From the NCBI RefSeq assembly GCF_024273195.1, contig NZ_JAMZCU010000003.1:394724-458723 (forward strand): DNA of 64,000 nucleotides, read 5' to 3'. The translations under genes were made by a program, and so were the position numbers. Shown here piece after piece: positions 1-8,524 of this stretch. Source of the stretch: Devosia ureilytica (GTDB taxonomy: Bacteria > Pseudomonadota > Alphaproteobacteria > Rhizobiales > Devosiaceae). Under the pieces are notes generated by a model. It made no database searches. It had not been told where the DNA came from and worked only from the letters and a program-made list of their open reading frames with translations. Numbering within the stretch: position 1 is the first letter of the stretch; the number at the start of each line of letters is the position of its first letter.

Positions 1-43
1 CCGCAAGAGCAAACAGCAGTACAAGAAGGAACCGTGTGAACAT
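1..43 (-). CDS. 5' end of a secreted-protein gene (cut by window edge)
   Basis: Only the first 14 codons are inside the window. They read MFTRFLLVLLFALA, a positively charged start followed by a run of Leu, Val, Phe and Ala, as in a Sec signal peptide. An AAGG Shine-Dalgarno-like stretch lies about 9 bases upstream of the ATG. The product is exported or membrane-anchored, but its function cannot be told. A 9-bp inverted repeat (59-67 and 96-104) sits just upstream and may be part of its control region. Confidence 0.5.
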   Translation of the reverse strand, partial: MFTRFLLVLLFALA

Positions 44-58
44 CGTCGCACCTTAACC

Positions 59-104
59 AGCCGAACCTGACAAAACGCTGACAACCAGGAAAACTGGTTC
101 GGCT
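59..104. promoter_or_regulatory. 9-bp perfect inverted repeat upstream of the edge gene
   Basis: AGCCGAACC at 59-67 is the exact reverse complement of GGTTCGGCT at 96-104, with 28 bases between. It lies 16 bases upstream of the minus-strand start codon at 43. This could be a pair of regulator half-sites or the foot of a hairpin in the leader. No regulator gene is visible next to it. Confidence 0.3.
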
Positions 105-291
105 ATGTGTTTGCGCGTAAACAAGTGGCGTTGAGAGCCGTCAAATGTGTAACGCCGCACACCGTCGATTTTTGGCTTGTTTCTGGCGGTGAGGCTCTTG
201 TCTTGGCCTGGTTTCTTTCGTCGATGGCAGCCGCCATCTACGCCATCGCTACTGGCCAGGCGTTTATCGATCCTGCTTCCCTGCGGACCCA

Positions 292-328
292 AATAAAACG
301 GCGGCTTCCGAAACCTCGGAAACCGCCG
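292..328 (-). terminator. Rho-independent terminator of the tRNA gene
   Basis: Positions 299-311 and 316-328 form a 13-bp stem with one mismatch and a four-base loop. On the minus strand it is followed by TTTTATTT. It starts 8 bases after the encoded CCA end of the tRNA, so it very likely ends that transcript. Confidence 0.85.
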
Positions 329-335
329 CAAATCT

Positions 336-411
336 TGGTGGGCCCACCAGGACTCGAACCTGGAACCAGACCGTTATGAGCGGTCGGCTCTAACCATTGA
401 GCTATAGGCCC
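336..411 (-). tRNA. tRNA with CAT anticodon, probably tRNA-Ile2
   Basis: The 76-base minus-strand sequence folds as a cloverleaf: a 7-bp acceptor stem GGGCCTA/TGGGCCC, D-arm with AGCTCAATGG, anticodon arm GACCG-CTCATAA-CGGTC, T-arm CCAGG-TTCGAGT-CCTGG, and an encoded CCA. The anticodon is CAT. The stem lacks the three consecutive G:C pairs next to the loop that mark initiator tRNA. CAT is shared by elongator Met and the lysidine-modified Ile2 (AUA) tRNA. The acceptor and D-arm sequence looks more like Ile2 to me, but Met is not excluded without a comparison. A terminator follows at 292-328. Confidence 0.9.
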
Positions 412-641
412 CCGCCCGCGTCATAGCAGGGTCGTGGCGGCTGTCAAAGGCTCTGTGCAATGCTTCCCCGCCAACCGCGCCGGCTTTCATCCGCGAGCTT
501 GTCCTGCGCGCCGCTGTGGCACCACGCCCCGTTCTCGCGCAGGGCACCCAGCAGCCCACCCGGGCTCCACCCAAGCCTGGCGCAACAAGCGACCACCCAC
601 CCAATCTTCGCATTTCACCATACCAGCAAATGCTCTATTCT

Positions 642-656
642 GTTCGCTAGTCGCAC
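642..656 (+). promoter_or_regulatory. PcaR/PobR-like operator upstream of the IclR gene
   Basis: The 15 bases GTTCGCTAGTCGCAC lie 19 bases before the IclR start codon. From memory, the Pseudomonas PcaR site is GTTCGATAATCGCAC, which this matches at 13 of 15 positions. The downstream protein belongs to the same IclR subfamily, so autoregulation is the simplest reading. Confidence 0.5.
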
Positions 657-674
657 AAACAACGGATAGCGCCC

Positions 675-1430
675 ATGCGGGACGGAGACATCATCCATGG
701 CCTGATGCGCGGGCTAGCGGTGATCGAGTGTTTCGATGAGGAGCATGCACGAATGTCGATCACCGATGTGGCCCAGCGCACCGGGCTCGAGCGCGCCACG
801 GCGCGGCGCTGTCTGCTCACGCTCGCCCATCTCGGCTATGCGTCCTATGACGGTAAATTCTTCCAGCTGACCCCGCGCGTGCTCAATCTGGGTCATTCTT
901 ATCTGGCGGCCACGCCGCTGCCCAGGCTGATCCAGCCCTTTTTGGAGGAACTGGCGCACGCCACCAGCGAGAGCACCTCGGCGGCCGTCCTCGAAGGCCC
1001 CGATATCCTCTATGTGGCCCGCGCGTCGACACGGCGGGTCATGTCGATCAATTTGGGCGCCGGCGCGCGCTTGCCCGCCTATTGCACCTCGATGGGGCGC
1101 ACGCTCCTCGCCGCCCTGCCGGCCGATGAAGCCCAGACTATTCTCGACCGCTCCGAAATCGTCGCCTATACCGAGCGCACCAAGGCTGATATGGCCACCA
1201 TCACCACCGAGCTGGCGGTAGTTGCGGCCCAGGGTTTCGCCGTTATCGACCAGGAACTCGAACTCGGGCTCTGCTCGATTGCCGTGCCGCTCTACAATGC
1301 CGCCGGCCAGGTCGTCGCCGCTATCAATATCGGTGCCCAGACTGCCCGCGCCCCCACGTCGCGGATGATTGCCCACTTCCTGCCGCTGATGCGCAAGGTC
1401 CAGGCCGAGGTCCGCCCGCTCCTCCGCTAG
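675..1430 (+). CDS. IclR family regulator, PcaR/PobR-like
   Basis: The 251-residue protein has an N-terminal winged helix-turn-helix (about residues 5-65, MSITDVAQRTGLERATARRC region) and a C-terminal IclR effector-binding domain (about 75-250) with the typical PAYCTSMGRTLLAAL segment. The length and sequence style match the PcaR/PcaU/PobR subfamily, which controls protocatechuate and hydroxybenzoate catabolism through beta-ketoadipate. No aromatic degradation genes lie beside it; the next gene is pstS. A PcaR-like site precedes the gene. The subfamily assignment is fairly firm, but the effector and targets are inferred. Confidence 0.85.
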   Translation: MRDGDIIHGLMRGLAVIECFDEEHARMSITDVAQRTGLERATARRCLLTLAHLGYASYDGKFFQLTPRVLNLGHSYLAATPLPRLIQPFLEELAHATSESTSAAVLEGPDILYVARASTRRVMSINLGAGARLPAYCTSMGRTLLAALPADEAQTILDRSEIVAYTERTKADMATITTELAVVAAQGFAVIDQELELGLCSIAVPLYNAAGQVVAAINIGAQTARAPTSRMIAHFLPLMRKVQAEVRPLLR

Positions 1431-1575
1431 CCGTCCGAAAACTGTTGCACTGGGCCGCTAGAGTGGGAGCCTGGAGTCGGGGGAAAAGTCTTTCTGCGCC
1501 GTCACAACGGCTGTCACGAAGCACCCACATCCAACCGTGGTGACCAATTTTATTGATCACCATCAACAATTAAGA

Positions 1576-1615
1576 TCGTCACAAACCAGTCATACGACTG
1601 CAATAAAACTGTCGC
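1576..1615 (+). promoter_or_regulatory. Probable Pho box upstream of pstS
   Basis: GTCAC at 1578 and GTCAT at 1589 are 11 bases apart, and a third GTCGC lies 22 bases further at 1611, so all sit on an 11-base phase. PhoB binds 11-base direct repeats with a (C/T)TGTCAT-type core. The match is degenerate but correctly placed, about 90-125 bases before the pstS start. Confidence 0.5.
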
Positions 1616-1701
1616 GAGGCGCTCCTATGGTCTGCCGCGTCACAGGGCGGCCCACAAGCTGGCTGGCCATGTTTGCAAATGAATTCCGGAAGGGACATTC
1701 C

Positions 1702-2706
1702 ATGAAGACCGCACTCTACGCCAGTGCCGCCGTTCTCGCTCTCGCAGCGTTCGGCACCACCGCTGCCTACGCCCAGTCGCGCGACACCATCCAGATTGCC
1801 GGCTCCTCGACCGTGCTGCCGTTCGCCTCCATCGTGGCTGAAGAATTTGGCGCCGTGTTCCCCGAGTTCAAAACCCCCGTCGTTGGTTCGGGTGGTTCCT
1901 CGGGCGGTTTGAAGCAGTTCTGTGAAGGCATCGGCGAGACCTTTATCGACATCGCCAATTCCTCGCGCCCGATCAAGGACAGCGAACGCGAAGCTTGCGC
2001 CGCTGCCGGCGTTTCCGACATCCGCGAAATTCAGTTTGGTTTCGACGGCATCGTGTTCGCCACCTCGTCCGACAAGGCCGATTTTGCCCTCACCCCGCTC
2101 CATGTCTACAAGGCCATTGCGGCTCAGGTGCCGGTCGATGGCGTCATGGTCGACAATCCCTACACCAACTGGTCCGAAATTGACGCGGCCCTGCCCGATC
2201 AGCCGATCATGCTGGCTATCCCGGGTTCCAATCATGGCACCCGCGAAGTCTTCCAGGAGAAGGTTGTCTCGGCCGGTTGTGAAGCTGCCGAACTGCCCGA
2301 AGGCCACGCCGAAGACGCTTGCTCGACCCTGCGTCAGGACGTCGTCGTTGAAATCGCTGGCGACTACACCGAAACTCTGGCTCGCCTGACTGCCAACCCC
2401 GACACCGTCGGCGTGTTCGGCCTGTCGTTCTACGACCAGAACCGCGACACTCTCAAGGTTGCTACCGTTGACGGCGTCACGCCTTCGCTCGAGACCATCG
2501 CTGCCGGTGAATACCCCGTGTCGCGTCCGCTGTTCTTCTACGTCAAGGGCGAGCACATCGGCGTCATCCCGGGCATCGAAGAATACGTTCAGTTCTTCCT
2601 CTCCGACGTGATGACGGGCAATGGCGGCACTCTGGAAGCCGCTGGTCTGATCCCGCAGCCGGCCGAAAAGACCGCTGAAGTCCTGTCCGCTTTCACTGGC
2701 ATGTAA
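1702..2706 (+). CDS. pstS: Phosphate ABC transporter substrate-binding protein PstS
   Basis: This 334-residue periplasmic protein captures inorganic phosphate for the PstCAB transporter. The ATG at 1702 is preceded by GGAAGGG and opens a signal peptide (MKTALYASAAVLALAAFGTTAAYA, given as separate parts: charged start, Ala/Leu core, AYA cleavage site). The open frame continues upstream of this point, but only this start gives a signal peptide. The mature part has the PBP-like AGSSTVLPF and GSGGSSGG phosphate-loop segments. It begins the pst operon and is preceded by a probable Pho box, so it is expected to be induced by phosphate starvation through PhoB. Confidence 0.95.
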   Translation: MKTALYASAAVLALAAFGTTAAYAQSRDTIQIAGSSTVLPFASIVAEEFGAVFPEFKTPVVGSGGSSGGLKQFCEGIGETFIDIANSSRPIKDSEREACAAAGVSDIREIQFGFDGIVFATSSDKADFALTPLHVYKAIAAQVPVDGVMVDNPYTNWSEIDAALPDQPIMLAIPGSNHGTREVFQEKVVSAGCEAAELPEGHAEDACSTLRQDVVVEIAGDYTETLARLTANPDTVGVFGLSFYDQNRDTLKVATVDGVTPSLETIAAGEYPVSRPLFFYVKGEHIGVIPGIEEYVQFFLSDVMTGNGGTLEAAGLIPQPAEKTAEVLSAFTGM

Positions 2707-2716
2707 GCAAACGACC

Positions 2717-2741
2717 CGGGCCGCACCTTGCGTGCGGCCCG
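2717..2741 (+). promoter_or_regulatory. Intercistronic hairpin between pstS and pstC
   Basis: CGGGCCGCAC (2717-2726) pairs perfectly with GTGCGGCCCG (2732-2741) around a CTTGC loop. No T-run follows, so it is not a standard terminator. Hairpins at this place in ABC transporter operons commonly protect the binding-protein mRNA, letting PstS exceed the permease subunits; that role is inferred. Confidence 0.6.
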
Positions 2742-2769
2742 ACCCTCTCTCGCAGCAAGGTGAGCGTCC

Positions 2770-4152
2770 ATGAATTCCATGATTATTGCTGGCCTGCTGC
2801 TTGTTCTGCTCGGCTTGTCCTATCAGACGGGCTGGTCCAAGGGACGCGGATTGTCCGCCGCCAATTCCGGCGTCAACGTCCACTCCCGGCCACAATATCA
2901 TGCTGCCCGCGTCGCCATCTGGACCCTAGTCCCGGCGTTGGTCATCCTGGCGCTGTGGATGGCCTTCGGCCCGGGCATCACCCGCGGCTACATCGTCTCC
3001 CAAATTCCGGTCGATATCCTGACGGCACTTGACCAGGGTGGTCTCACCGCCACCATCCAGCGCATCGGCGCCCTGGCTTCGGGCTATGGTGTCGCCGGCG
3101 AAATCCAGCCCTTCGAGCAGTCTGCCGCCGACGCGCTGCGCAATTTCCAGACCATCACCTTCCTCGCCATGATCGCCGCTGCCGCCGGGCTGGCCATTCT
3201 GGCGCTGCTCTATGCGCGTTCGAGGATTTCGCCCCGCCTGCGCGCCCGCAATGATGTCGAAGTGGTCATCACGACCCTCCTGATTTTCTGCTCGGCCGTG
3301 GCCATCATGACCACGATTGGCATCGTGCTGTCGCTGGCCTCCGAAGCGCTGCGTTTCTTCTCGTTCATCAATCCGGTCGACTTCTTCTTCGGCACGGTGT
3401 GGAACCCCAGTTTCTCCACCACCGCGACACAGGACTATGGCGACTATGGCCTCTTGCCGCTGCTGACCGGCACCCTCTGGGTTGCCGCAATAGCCTCGCT
3501 GGTCGCCGTGCCCATCGGATTGATGACCGCGATCTACCTGTCGCAATATGCGCCCCGCCGCGTGCGCGCGGTGATCAAGCCGGTCATCGAAATTCTCGCC
3601 GGCATCCCCACCATCGTCTATGGCTTCTTTGCCCTGGTCACGGTCGGGCCGTTCCTGGCTGGCGTGGGCAATGTCATCGGCGTCGACATCAGCGCCACCA
3701 GCGCCCTGACTGCCGGTCTGGTGATGGGCATCATGATCATTCCCTTCATTTCATCGCTCAGCGACGACATCCTCAACCAGGTGCCGCTAGCCATGCGCGA
3801 CGGCTCCTATGGCCTTGGCGCCACCCAGTCCGAAACGATCCGCAATGTGCTGCTTCCGGCCGCCCTGCCCGGCATTGTCGGTGCGTTCCTGCTGGCTGTC
3901 AGCCGCGCCATCGGCGAAACCATGATCGTGGTGCTGGCGGCGGGCAATAGCCCGGTGCTGCGCGGAACCCCGCTCGAGCCGATCTCGACGATCACGGTTT
4001 CCATCGTCAACCAGCTCACCGGCGACAGCGACTTTGCCGGCCCGCAGTCTCTGGTCGCCTTCGCCCTGGGCCTGACGCTCTTTGTCATCACCCTCCTTCT
4101 CAATATCGTGGCGCTCTACATCGTGCGCCGCTTCCGGGAGCAGTACGAATAA
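2770..4152 (+). CDS. pstC: Phosphate ABC transporter permease PstC
   Basis: This 460-residue inner-membrane permease forms the phosphate channel with PstA. It is longer than E. coli PstC (about 320 residues) because of an N-terminal extension with extra membrane segments (about 1-25, 48-70 and 130-155) before the core permease domain (about 225-450). The domain carries the EAA-type loop (about 345-375, DGSYGLGATQSETI) that contacts PstB. The start is preceded by AAGGTGAG. It overlaps pstA by one base (TAATG), so the two are translationally coupled. Confidence 0.95.
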   Translation: MNSMIIAGLLLVLLGLSYQTGWSKGRGLSAANSGVNVHSRPQYHAARVAIWTLVPALVILALWMAFGPGITRGYIVSQIPVDILTALDQGGLTATIQRIGALASGYGVAGEIQPFEQSAADALRNFQTITFLAMIAAAAGLAILALLYARSRISPRLRARNDVEVVITTLLIFCSAVAIMTTIGIVLSLASEALRFFSFINPVDFFFGTVWNPSFSTTATQDYGDYGLLPLLTGTLWVAAIASLVAVPIGLMTAIYLSQYAPRRVRAVIKPVIEILAGIPTIVYGFFALVTVGPFLAGVGNVIGVDISATSALTAGLVMGIMIIPFISSLSDDILNQVPLAMRDGSYGLGATQSETIRNVLLPAALPGIVGAFLLAVSRAIGETMIVVLAAGNSPVLRGTPLEPISTITVSIVNQLTGDSDFAGPQSLVAFALGLTLFVITLLLNIVALYIVRRFREQYE

Positions 4153-5516
4153 TGACCGATCAAACCGCTCCCGCCGCCAAGCAGCCGACCCAGCGCACGC
4201 TGCAGATCCGCGCCAGCCTGCGTCGCCGCCACCTCAGCGAACAGATCTTCCGCATCATGGGCATTATCGCCATCTGCGCGGCCCTGGGCTTTGTCGCCCT
4301 GCTGTTCACCGATGTGCTGCGCAAGGGCATCCCCGCCTTCCATCAGGCAACCCTGCATCTCGACATCACCTTCGATCCCGAGATCATCGGCGTCGATCCG
4401 GCACCGGTGCAGATCGCCGGACAGTCGGCGGCCGATTTCAATGCCGCGCAATTGGCCTGGCAGCGCAACGTCGCCATGCTGAACTGGAACAATGTCATTA
4501 CCGCCGCCATGACCGAAGCCGCCCCCGAGGGCTTCGAGATTGACAGCCGCGCCCTGCTCGCCATTCCCGAAACCAATGCCCGCCATGTCGTGCGCGAAGC
4601 TTTCGTGGCCGATCCGTCGCTCCTGGGCCAGACCCACCGTTTCGACCTGCTTGCCTCGGCCAATGTCGATAACTGGGTCAAGGGCAACATCGATCGGTCA
4701 CTCGACGATAGCCGCCAGCAGCTTCCCGCCGACACCCGTGGGCTGGTCGATATCCTGGTCGAGAACGGCACCATCACCCAGGATTTTGCCTGGGGCCTGT
4801 TCACCAATGTCGATAGCCGCGCCGCCCCTGCCTCGGCGGGCCTTGCCGGTGCCTTCATGGGCTCGCTCTACATGATGCTCGTGGTGATCGTCCTGGCCGT
4901 ACCCATCGGCGTCGCCAGCGCCATCTACCTTGAGGAATTCGCCCCCAAGTCGCGCCTCACCGACCTGATCGAGGTCAATATCAACAACCTCGCCGCCGTG
5001 CCCTCCATCGTCTTCGGCCTGCTCGGTGCCGCGGTATTCATCAACTTCTTCGGTCTGCCCCGCTCGGCCCCTCTGGTCGGCGGCCTGGTGCTGACCCTGA
5101 TGACCCTGCCCACCATCATCATCGCCACCCGCGCGGCGCTTCAGGCCGTCTCGCCCGCCCTGCGCCAGGCCGCGCTCGGCCTCGGCGCTTCCAAGACGCA
5201 GATGGTGTTCCACCACGTCCTGCCGGTGACCTTCCCCTCGATCCTGACCGCCACCATCATTGGCGTTGCCCAGGCGCTTGGCGAAACCGCACCGCTGCTG
5301 CTGATCGGCATGAACGCCTTCGTTGCCTCGATCCCCGGATCTCCCGTCGATCAGGCCACGGCGCTCCCCGTGCAGATCTTTCTCTGGCAGGGCAATGAAA
5401 ACCGAAACTTCTTTGAAGCGCGTACATCCGCAGCCATCATGGTCCTGCTGGGCCTGATGATCCTACTCAACGCCGTCGCCATCTTCCTGCGCACTCGCCT
5501 GGAGCGCCGCGCATGA
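4152..5516 (+). CDS. pstA: Phosphate ABC transporter permease PstA
   Basis: This 454-residue permease partners PstC. An N-terminal extension (about residues 35-210) with one membrane segment and a large extracytoplasmic part corresponds to the DUF3333 region found in alphaproteobacterial PstA. The core permease (about 230-450) has the [15 protein letters not shown] loop. It overlaps pstC by one base and pstB by four (ATGA), a tight operon arrangement. Confidence 0.95.
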   Translation: MTDQTAPAAKQPTQRTLQIRASLRRRHLSEQIFRIMGIIAICAALGFVALLFTDVLRKGIPAFHQATLHLDITFDPEIIGVDPAPVQIAGQSAADFNAAQLAWQRNVAMLNWNNVITAAMTEAAPEGFEIDSRALLAIPETNARHVVREAFVADPSLLGQTHRFDLLASANVDNWVKGNIDRSLDDSRQQLPADTRGLVDILVENGTITQDFAWGLFTNVDSRAAPASAGLAGAFMGSLYMMLVVIVLAVPIGVASAIYLEEFAPKSRLTDLIEVNINNLAAVPSIVFGLLGAAVFINFFGLPRSAPLVGGLVLTLMTLPTIIIATRAALQAVSPALRQAALGLGASKTQMVFHHVLPVTFPSILTATIIGVAQALGETAPLLLIGMNAFVASIPGSPVDQATALPVQIFLWQGNENRNFFEARTSAAIMVLLGLMILLNAVAIFLRTRLERRA

Positions 5517-6373
5517 CCAATACGGAGAACGCCAAAATGGATATGGTTGCCAGCAAGATTATGACAACGCAGCAATCCGTGAGCGCCGCCATGAACCCCA
5601 TCGACAGCCTTGAGCGCCAGCTTCGCCTCACCGCCCGTGACGTCACCGTCCACTACGGTGCCAAGCAGGCGCTGCATGGGATTTCCATCGACATCCCGGA
5701 CCGCGCCGTCACCTCCTTCATCGGGCCTTCGGGCTGCGGCAAGTCGACCTTCCTGCGCTGCATCAACCGCATGAACGACACCATCGAAGGCGCCAGGGTT
5801 GGCGGCACGATCAAGCTTGATGGCGAGGACATCTACGATCCCAGCCTCGACGTGGTCGAGCTGCGCGCCCGCATCGGCATGGTATTCCAGAAGCCCAACC
5901 CCTTCCCCAAGTCGATCTTTGACAACGTCGCCTATGGCCCGCGCATTCACGGCCTCGCCAAATCCAAGGCCGACCTTGAGGAGATTGTCGTCTCCTCGCT
6001 GCGCAAGGCGGGCCTGTTCGAGGAGGTCAAGGATCGCCTCAGCGAGCCCGGCACCGGCCTCTCGGGTGGCCAGCAGCAGCGCCTCTGCATCGCCCGCGCC
6101 ATCGCCGTCGGCCCGGAAGTGATCCTCATGGACGAGCCCTGCTCCGCCCTCGACCCGATCGCCACCGCCATCATCGAGGAACTGATCGACGAGCTGCGCG
6201 AGAACTATACCATCGTCATCGTCACCCACTCGATGCAGCAGGCCGCCCGCGTCAGCCAGAAGACCGCCTTCTTCCACCTGGGCAATCTGATCGAACATGG
6301 CGACACCGAAGACATCTTCACCAACCCGGTGAACAAGCAGACCCAGGACTACATCATGGGCCGCATCGGCTAA
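5513..6373 (+). CDS. pstB: Phosphate ABC transporter ATP-binding protein PstB
   Basis: This 286-residue cytoplasmic ATPase drives phosphate import. It shows Walker [10 protein letters not shown], the signature LSGGQQQRL and Walker [14 protein letters not shown]. The first ATG overlaps the pstA stop; a second ATG at 5537 follows a GGAG and would give a protein eight residues shorter. Either start leaves an N-terminal tail longer than in E. coli PstB. Confidence 0.95.
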   Translation: MTNTENAKMDMVASKIMTTQQSVSAAMNPIDSLERQLRLTARDVTVHYGAKQALHGISIDIPDRAVTSFIGPSGCGKSTFLRCINRMNDTIEGARVGGTIKLDGEDIYDPSLDVVELRARIGMVFQKPNPFPKSIFDNVAYGPRIHGLAKSKADLEEIVVSSLRKAGLFEEVKDRLSEPGTGLSGGQQQRLCIARAIAVGPEVILMDEPCSALDPIATAIIEELIDELRENYTIVIVTHSMQQAARVSQKTAFFHLGNLIEHGDTEDIFTNPVNKQTQDYIMGRIG

Positions 6374-6395
6374 GCCGCAGGCGAGAGGAACAACC

Positions 6396-7106
6396 ATGCC
6401 AAACACCGGCACCGACCATATCGTTACCTCCTACAATGCCGAGCTGGCCACGCTCGCCCAGGCGATTGCCGAAATGGGCGGCCAGGTGGAGCTGGCTGTC
6501 GAAAACGGCACCCGCGCGCTCCTCAAGCTCGACCGCGAGCTGGCCGATCTCACCATCATTGCCGACCAGCGCATCGATGACATGCAGCGCAACATCGATG
6601 AAATGGCCGTCTCCATGATCGCCCGGCGCCAGCCCATGGCCAGCGACCTGCGCGCCATCATCACCTCGATCCACGTTGCCTCCGACCTCGAACGCATCGG
6701 TGACATGGCCAAGCAATTGGCCCGCCGCTCATTGAAGCTTGAAGGCATCAACCTGCAGCCCACCTTCTACAATGGCGTCAAGAACATGACGGCCCTGGTG
6801 CTCAAGCAGGTCAAGGACGCACTCGACGCCTATGGCAATCGCGAAGCCGCTGCCTCGGTGGATGTGTGCAACCGCGATGACGAGGTTGACGCCATGTACA
6901 CCTCGCTGTTCCGCGAACTGCTCACTTACATGCTCGAGGATCCGCGCAACATCACAACCTGCACCCACCTGCTGTTCTGCGCCAAGAGCCTGGAACGCGT
7001 GGGCGACCACGCCACCAATATCGCCGAGCGCGCCTATTACCTTGCTACCGGCAAGCAGCTGACCAGTGACGTCCAGGAACTGCAGCGCCAGCAGATCAAG
7101 GCTTAG
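6396..7106 (+). CDS. phoU: Phosphate signalling protein PhoU
   Basis: The 236-residue protein consists of two helical PhoU repeats (about 15-105 and 120-215) with acidic metal-binding positions such as ERIGD and ERVGDHATN. PhoU couples the Pst transporter to the PhoR-PhoB pathway and represses it when phosphate is plentiful. It lies 22 bases after pstB, with AGAGGAAC before its start. A phoR gene, often part of this locus in relatives, is not in the window. Confidence 0.95.
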   Translation: MPNTGTDHIVTSYNAELATLAQAIAEMGGQVELAVENGTRALLKLDRELADLTIIADQRIDDMQRNIDEMAVSMIARRQPMASDLRAIITSIHVASDLERIGDMAKQLARRSLKLEGINLQPTFYNGVKNMTALVLKQVKDALDAYGNREAAASVDVCNRDDEVDAMYTSLFRELLTYMLEDPRNITTCTHLLFCAKSLERVGDHATNIAERAYYLATGKQLTSDVQELQRQQIKA

Positions 7107-7130
7107 GCGGGTAACCCCGAGCCAGCGGCC

Positions 7131-7170
7131 CAACCCCCACCCCGGCCCTCCCCCCAAGGAGGGAGGGCAC
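7131..7170. repeat. Intergenic palindromic element, copy 1 (solo arm)
   Basis: A C-rich stretch runs into the hairpin GCCCTCCC (7145-7152) / GGGAGGGC (7161-7168). It matches one arm of the larger inverted-repeat element at 35680-35796. It sits between phoU and phoB. Confidence 0.55.
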
Positions 7171-7218
7171 AATTGAAGCGTCGGACCTGACATAGGCCGC
7201 CGAATGACGGAGCACATC

Positions 7219-7920
7219 ATGCCCGCGACGATTCTCGTTGTCGAAGATGAAGGCGATATCGCCATCCTGCTGCGCTACAATCTCGAAGCCGAAGGGTATC
7301 GCGTGGTCACGGCCGAAAGCGGCGACGAGGCCCAGCACGCCATCGCCGAAAAGCTTCCCGACCTGATCCTGCTCGATTGGATGCTGCCCGAAATTTCCGG
7401 CATCGAGCTGTGCCGGCGTCTCCGCGCCCGCGATGAAACCGCTCGCGTGCCGATCATCATGCTCACCGCCCGTGGCGAAGAAGAAGAGCGCGTGCGCGGC
7501 CTTTCCACCGGCGCCGACGACTATGTGGTCAAGCCCTTCTCGGTCCCCGAACTGATCGCCCGCATCCAGGCCCTGCTGCGCCGCGCCAACCCCAACCTGG
7601 TGACCGCCGCCCTCAAGGTCGGCGACCTCGAACTCGACCGCACCACCCACCGCGTCCGCCGCGCGGCCCGCGATGTTCACCTCGGCCCTACCGAATATCG
7701 CCTGCTCGAATACCTCATGCGCCATCCCGGCCGCGTCTATTCTCGCGAACAGCTGCTCGATGGCGTCTGGGGCAATGACGTTTATGTTGACGAACGCACC
7801 GTCGACGTCCACATCGGCCGCCTCCGCCGCGCCATCAACCGCGGCAAGGAATCCGACCCCATCCGCACCGTCCGCGGCGCCGGCTACGCCTTCGATGAAA
7901 GGTTCGCCGCGAACGCTTGA
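7219..7920 (+). CDS. phoB: Phosphate regulon response regulator PhoB
   Basis: This OmpR-class regulator activates Pho genes when phosphorylated. The receiver domain (about residues 1-120) has the acidic pocket VVEDE, the phospho-acceptor in LILLDWMLP, and KPF. The C-terminal winged helix (about 135-230) carries RTVDVHIGRLRRAI. I prefer the ATG at 7219 because GGAG lies seven bases upstream and the protein then begins MPATILVVEDE, as in other PhoB proteins; an in-frame ATG at 7204 adds five residues. The product is 233 residues. Confidence 0.93.
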   Translation: MPATILVVEDEGDIAILLRYNLEAEGYRVVTAESGDEAQHAIAEKLPDLILLDWMLPEISGIELCRRLRARDETARVPIIMLTARGEEEERVRGLSTGADDYVVKPFSVPELIARIQALLRRANPNLVTAALKVGDLELDRTTHRVRRAARDVHLGPTEYRLLEYLMRHPGRVYSREQLLDGVWGNDVYVDERTVDVHIGRLRRAINRGKESDPIRTVRGAGYAFDERFAANA

Positions 7921-7975
7921 ATGGGGTGGTTTTCTGTCTGTCGGCTTTTGCCCTGGCAGACAATAAAGCCGCCGT

Positions 7976-8206
7976 GTGACCAACGACCTGGTTCGTCGCG
8001 TCTATGAACACCGAGAAGGGCTGGTGTCGGGCTACCCCAAGGCGCGTGACATCAAGCGGCTTGTCTATTTTGAACAATTTGGTGAGATCGGCATGGCCAT
8101 TCAGCGCGAAACCTCGCTCAAGCGCTGGTACAGCCGCTGGAAGCAAGACCTGATCGAGCAGCATAACCCGGAATGGCGCGATCTCTGGGACGAAATCAGC
8201 AAGTGA
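7976..8206 (+). pseudogene. 5'-truncated GIY-YIG endonuclease-like gene remnant
   Basis: The 76-codon frame begins V/MTNDLVRRVYEHREGL and ends LIEQHNPEWRDLWDEISK, which is the middle and C-terminal part of small (about 95-residue) GIY-YIG family proteins. The N-terminal strand with the GIY...YIG motif itself is absent: an in-frame TAA lies at 7964, and no other frame upstream supplies the motif. Without it the nuclease fold cannot be complete. The frame opens on GTG with no good ribosome site. I read it as a decaying gene; expression as a short protein is possible but unlikely. Confidence 0.7.
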
Positions 8207-8210
8207 AGAG

Positions 8211-8231
8211 CCCTCGGGTCAAGCCCGAGGG
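8211..8231. repeat. Short dispersed palindrome (CTCGGG type), copy 1
   Basis: CCCTCGGG and CCCGAGGG flank a five-base loop. The same core in the opposite orientation occurs at 56933-56963. Such palindromes are common between genes in Hyphomicrobiales. Confidence 0.6.
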
Positions 8232-8470
8232 TGACGTGCGGTGGGTGGTGAAGCAGACGGTTTCACGATCAAGGATTAACCGCGCCAGTGTCTGAAACGG
8301 GGTCGGGATCTGCCGTCCAGACATATCCACCAGTACCGCCCACCCACCGCCCGTCCTCCTCGGCCTTGAGCCGAGGGCTCTGCACTTCTGGCTGCCGGAA
8401 GCTTGGTCATGCTTAGGTTACAACCAGCAGGCGACGCCTTCCCCGGCCCAATCGCGGGAATGACATCGCC

Positions 8471-8500
8471 AAGAAACGACAACGGGGCCCGAAGGCCCCG
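8471..8500 (-). terminator. Rho-independent terminator after the aldehyde dehydrogenase gene
   Basis: CGGGGCC (8483-8489) pairs with GGCCCCG (8494-8500) around a CGAA loop (TTCG on the minus strand). On the minus strand a T-rich stretch (TTGTCGTTTCTT) follows. It lies 24 bases after the stop codon at 8525. Confidence 0.75.
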
Positions 8501-8524
8501 CTGCACAATCTTGTTCCCGGGCGG

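Larger units (their letters stand above)
8207..8524. other. 318-base gene-free stretch with palindromes and a terminator
   Basis: It holds the palindrome at 8211-8231, a related one near 8369-8387 and the terminator of the aldehyde dehydrogenase operon (8471-8500). No coding signal or RNA gene is visible. The rest resembles eroded intergenic repeat. Confidence 0.6.

Noticed and set aside
1501..1517. GTCAC repeats resembling a Pho box
   Set aside because: The two copies are 12 bases apart, not 11, and the better phased set lies closer to pstS.
1579..2901. 440-codon minus-strand open frame opposite pstS
   Set aside because: Antisense to pstS, low-complexity and without a ribosome site.
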